Below, piece after piece: positions 4,340 to 5,427 of a stretch of DNA of 5,427 nt. Under the pieces are notes generated by a model, which was not told the DNA's origin, did not search any database, and worked only from the letters and a program-made list of their open reading frames with translations. The DNA comes from Methanosarcinales archaeon (GTDB lineage Archaea; Halobacteriota; Methanosarcinia; Methanosarcinales; Methanogasteraceae), in assembly GCA_003661105.1 (NCBI GenBank), contig QMVM01000149.1, positions 1 through 5,427 of the forward strand, given 5' to 3'. Within the stretch, counting starts at the first letter, position 1. Each line of letters starts with the position of its first letter. The translations under genes were made by a program, and so were the position numbers.

Positions 4340-5427
4340 GTTCAAATCAGACCGTGGCGGGATTGAAACTGTCGAGATAGCATAAGTAGTTATTCTGAGT
4401 GTGTGTTCAAATCAGACCGTGGCGGGATTGAAACAAATAATCCAAATACTAAAAGTAATTCAAATAAAAAGTTCAAATCAGACCGTGGCGGGATTGAAAC
4501 AATATGGGGATATTATTTATCGCTGTGCACATTCAAAGTTCAAATCAGACCGTGGCGGGATTGAAACCCATTTCTGGCGTGTACGTTGTACTTTGCGCTC
4601 AAGTTCAAATCAGACCGTGGCGGGATTGAAACATTTTGAGGAGTATACCATATTCGTCGTGGATAACAGTTCAAATCAGACCGTGGCGGGATTGAAACAA
4701 AGAAATTAGTGAAAAAATTGGTAAAGAATTAGCTGTTCAAATCAGACCGTGGCGGGATTGAAACCCGGTTGCATCTGACAGTCCACATCGGTTGTCTCGT
4801 GTTCAAATCAGACCGTGGCGGGATTGAAACCTGTCAAACGTTGCGCTGTACTCTATTGTCTTATACGTTCAAATCAGACCGTGGCGGGATTGAAACATCT
4901 CCTCCACCGTCATATTTGTATCATAATAGAGCGTTCAAATCAGACCGTGGCGGGATTGAAACCTATTTATGAGGTCTTCATAAGGTGCTGCGAGGTGGGT
5001 TCAAATCAGACCGTGGCGGGATTGAAACTCAGTCATTGTTCTCATTCGACTCCTCGCAGCCCTGTTCAAATCAGACCGTGGCGGGATTGAAACGACCTTA
5101 AAATCAGGTTTGTATGACCGGACCCCTCGCGTTCAAATCAGACCGTGGCGGGATTGAAACGAAACCAAGCGTTTCCTGCGGTCCGATCTTGATTGTGTTC
5201 AAATCAGACCGTGGCGGGATTGAAACGCGAATAAGGAAGGATTTTTTGAAATTATTAAAGGTGTTCAAATCAGACCGTGGCGGGATTGAAACTGGCTTAT
5301 ACCTTATGAAGATGTATTAAATGATCAGGTTCAAATCAGACCGTGGCGGGATTGAAACATATAAAAGAATTAAAGATAAATGGAGAAAATATATGTTCAA
5401 ATCAGACCGTGGCGGGATTGAAACTCC
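4340..5427 (+). CRISPR. CRISPR array, 17 repeats in window, continues beyond
   Basis: The 30-nt direct repeat begins GTTCAAATCAGACC, continues GTGGCGGG and ends ATTGAAAC. All 17 copies look identical. Starts: 4340, 4405, 4471, 4538, 4603, 4669, 4735, 4801, 4867, 4933, 4999, 5064, 5131, 5197, 5263, 5329, 5395. The 16 complete spacers are 35 nt (spacers 1, 4, 11), 37 nt (3, 12) or 36 nt (the other eleven); a 17th begins at 5425 and is cut by the window edge. The 8-nt ATTGAAAC end is the expected crRNA handle after Cas6 cleavage and is typical of archaeal type I-A/I-B arrays. The repeat has little structure, only a CCG-TGG-CGG mini-hairpin. No degenerate terminal repeat is seen, so the leader-distal end lies outside. 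Open frames through the array are artefacts of the repeat. Confidence 0.99.

Noticed and set aside
4967..4983. Hairpin TTATGA-GGTCT-TCATAA inside spacer 10
   Set aside because: Six-base stems within spacers reflect the source DNA and are common; no function implied.
4987..5060. 9-nt complementarity between adjacent spacers 10 (GCTGCGAGG) and 11 (CCTCGCAGC)
   Set aside because: Across all spacer pairs one such match is expected by chance.
4401..5320. Open frames with repeating SNQTVAGLK or FKSDRGGIET peptides
   Set aside because: They are translations of the CRISPR repeat in different frames, not genes.

Overview
The window is the adaptation end of an archaeal type I CRISPR-Cas locus, most likely subtype I-B, running left to right into its array. 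An archaeal, probably euryarchaeal (methanogen-like), host is suggested by an exact TTTATATA core promoter before the array, TTG starts with or without Shine-Dalgarno sites, a 30-nt repeat ending in ATTGAAAC, and the family character of Cas1, Cas2, Cas4 and Cas6. Nothing in the window fixes the genus, and the subtype is inferred because the effector genes (cas8/cas7/cas5) are not present.

Layout on the + strand: 1-288 is the 3' end of a gene that looks like the C-terminus of Cas3. At 399-719 (or from a TTG at 312) is a small ribbon-helix-helix protein fused to a UPF0175-type helical domain, a likely DNA-binding regulator or orphan antitoxin. cas6 lies at 769-1512. A 425-nt gap without a convincing gene follows. 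cas4 (1938-2606) and cas1 (2653-3654) come next, then a 219-nt gap rich in repeats and hairpins, then cas2 (3874-4137). A leader of about 200 nt (4138-4339) leads into a CRISPR array from 4340 to the window end, with 17 identical 30-nt repeats and 16 complete spacers of 35-37 nt. The array continues past the window.

How the parts work together: Cas1-Cas2 integrate new spacers at the leader side of the first repeat. Cas4 trims and orients prespacers. Cas6 cuts the precursor transcript eight nucleotides before each repeat end. Cas3, with effector genes presumably upstream of the window, would destroy targets.

The non-coding DNA is the most interesting part. The cas6-cas4 gap carries a sequence aligning with the CRISPR repeat (about 20 of 27 positions, one 3-nt deletion) and a weaker second copy upstream. 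Together they resemble the degenerate-repeat RNAs (CreA/CreR type) known to regulate type I-B loci. The possible guide between them has a short match to an inverted repeat near a candidate promoter in the same gap. A perfect 10-bp inverted repeat brackets the leader promoter. The cas2 5' leader can fold into a three-way junction that pairs its own Shine-Dalgarno. These are readings by eye and need computation and RNA data.
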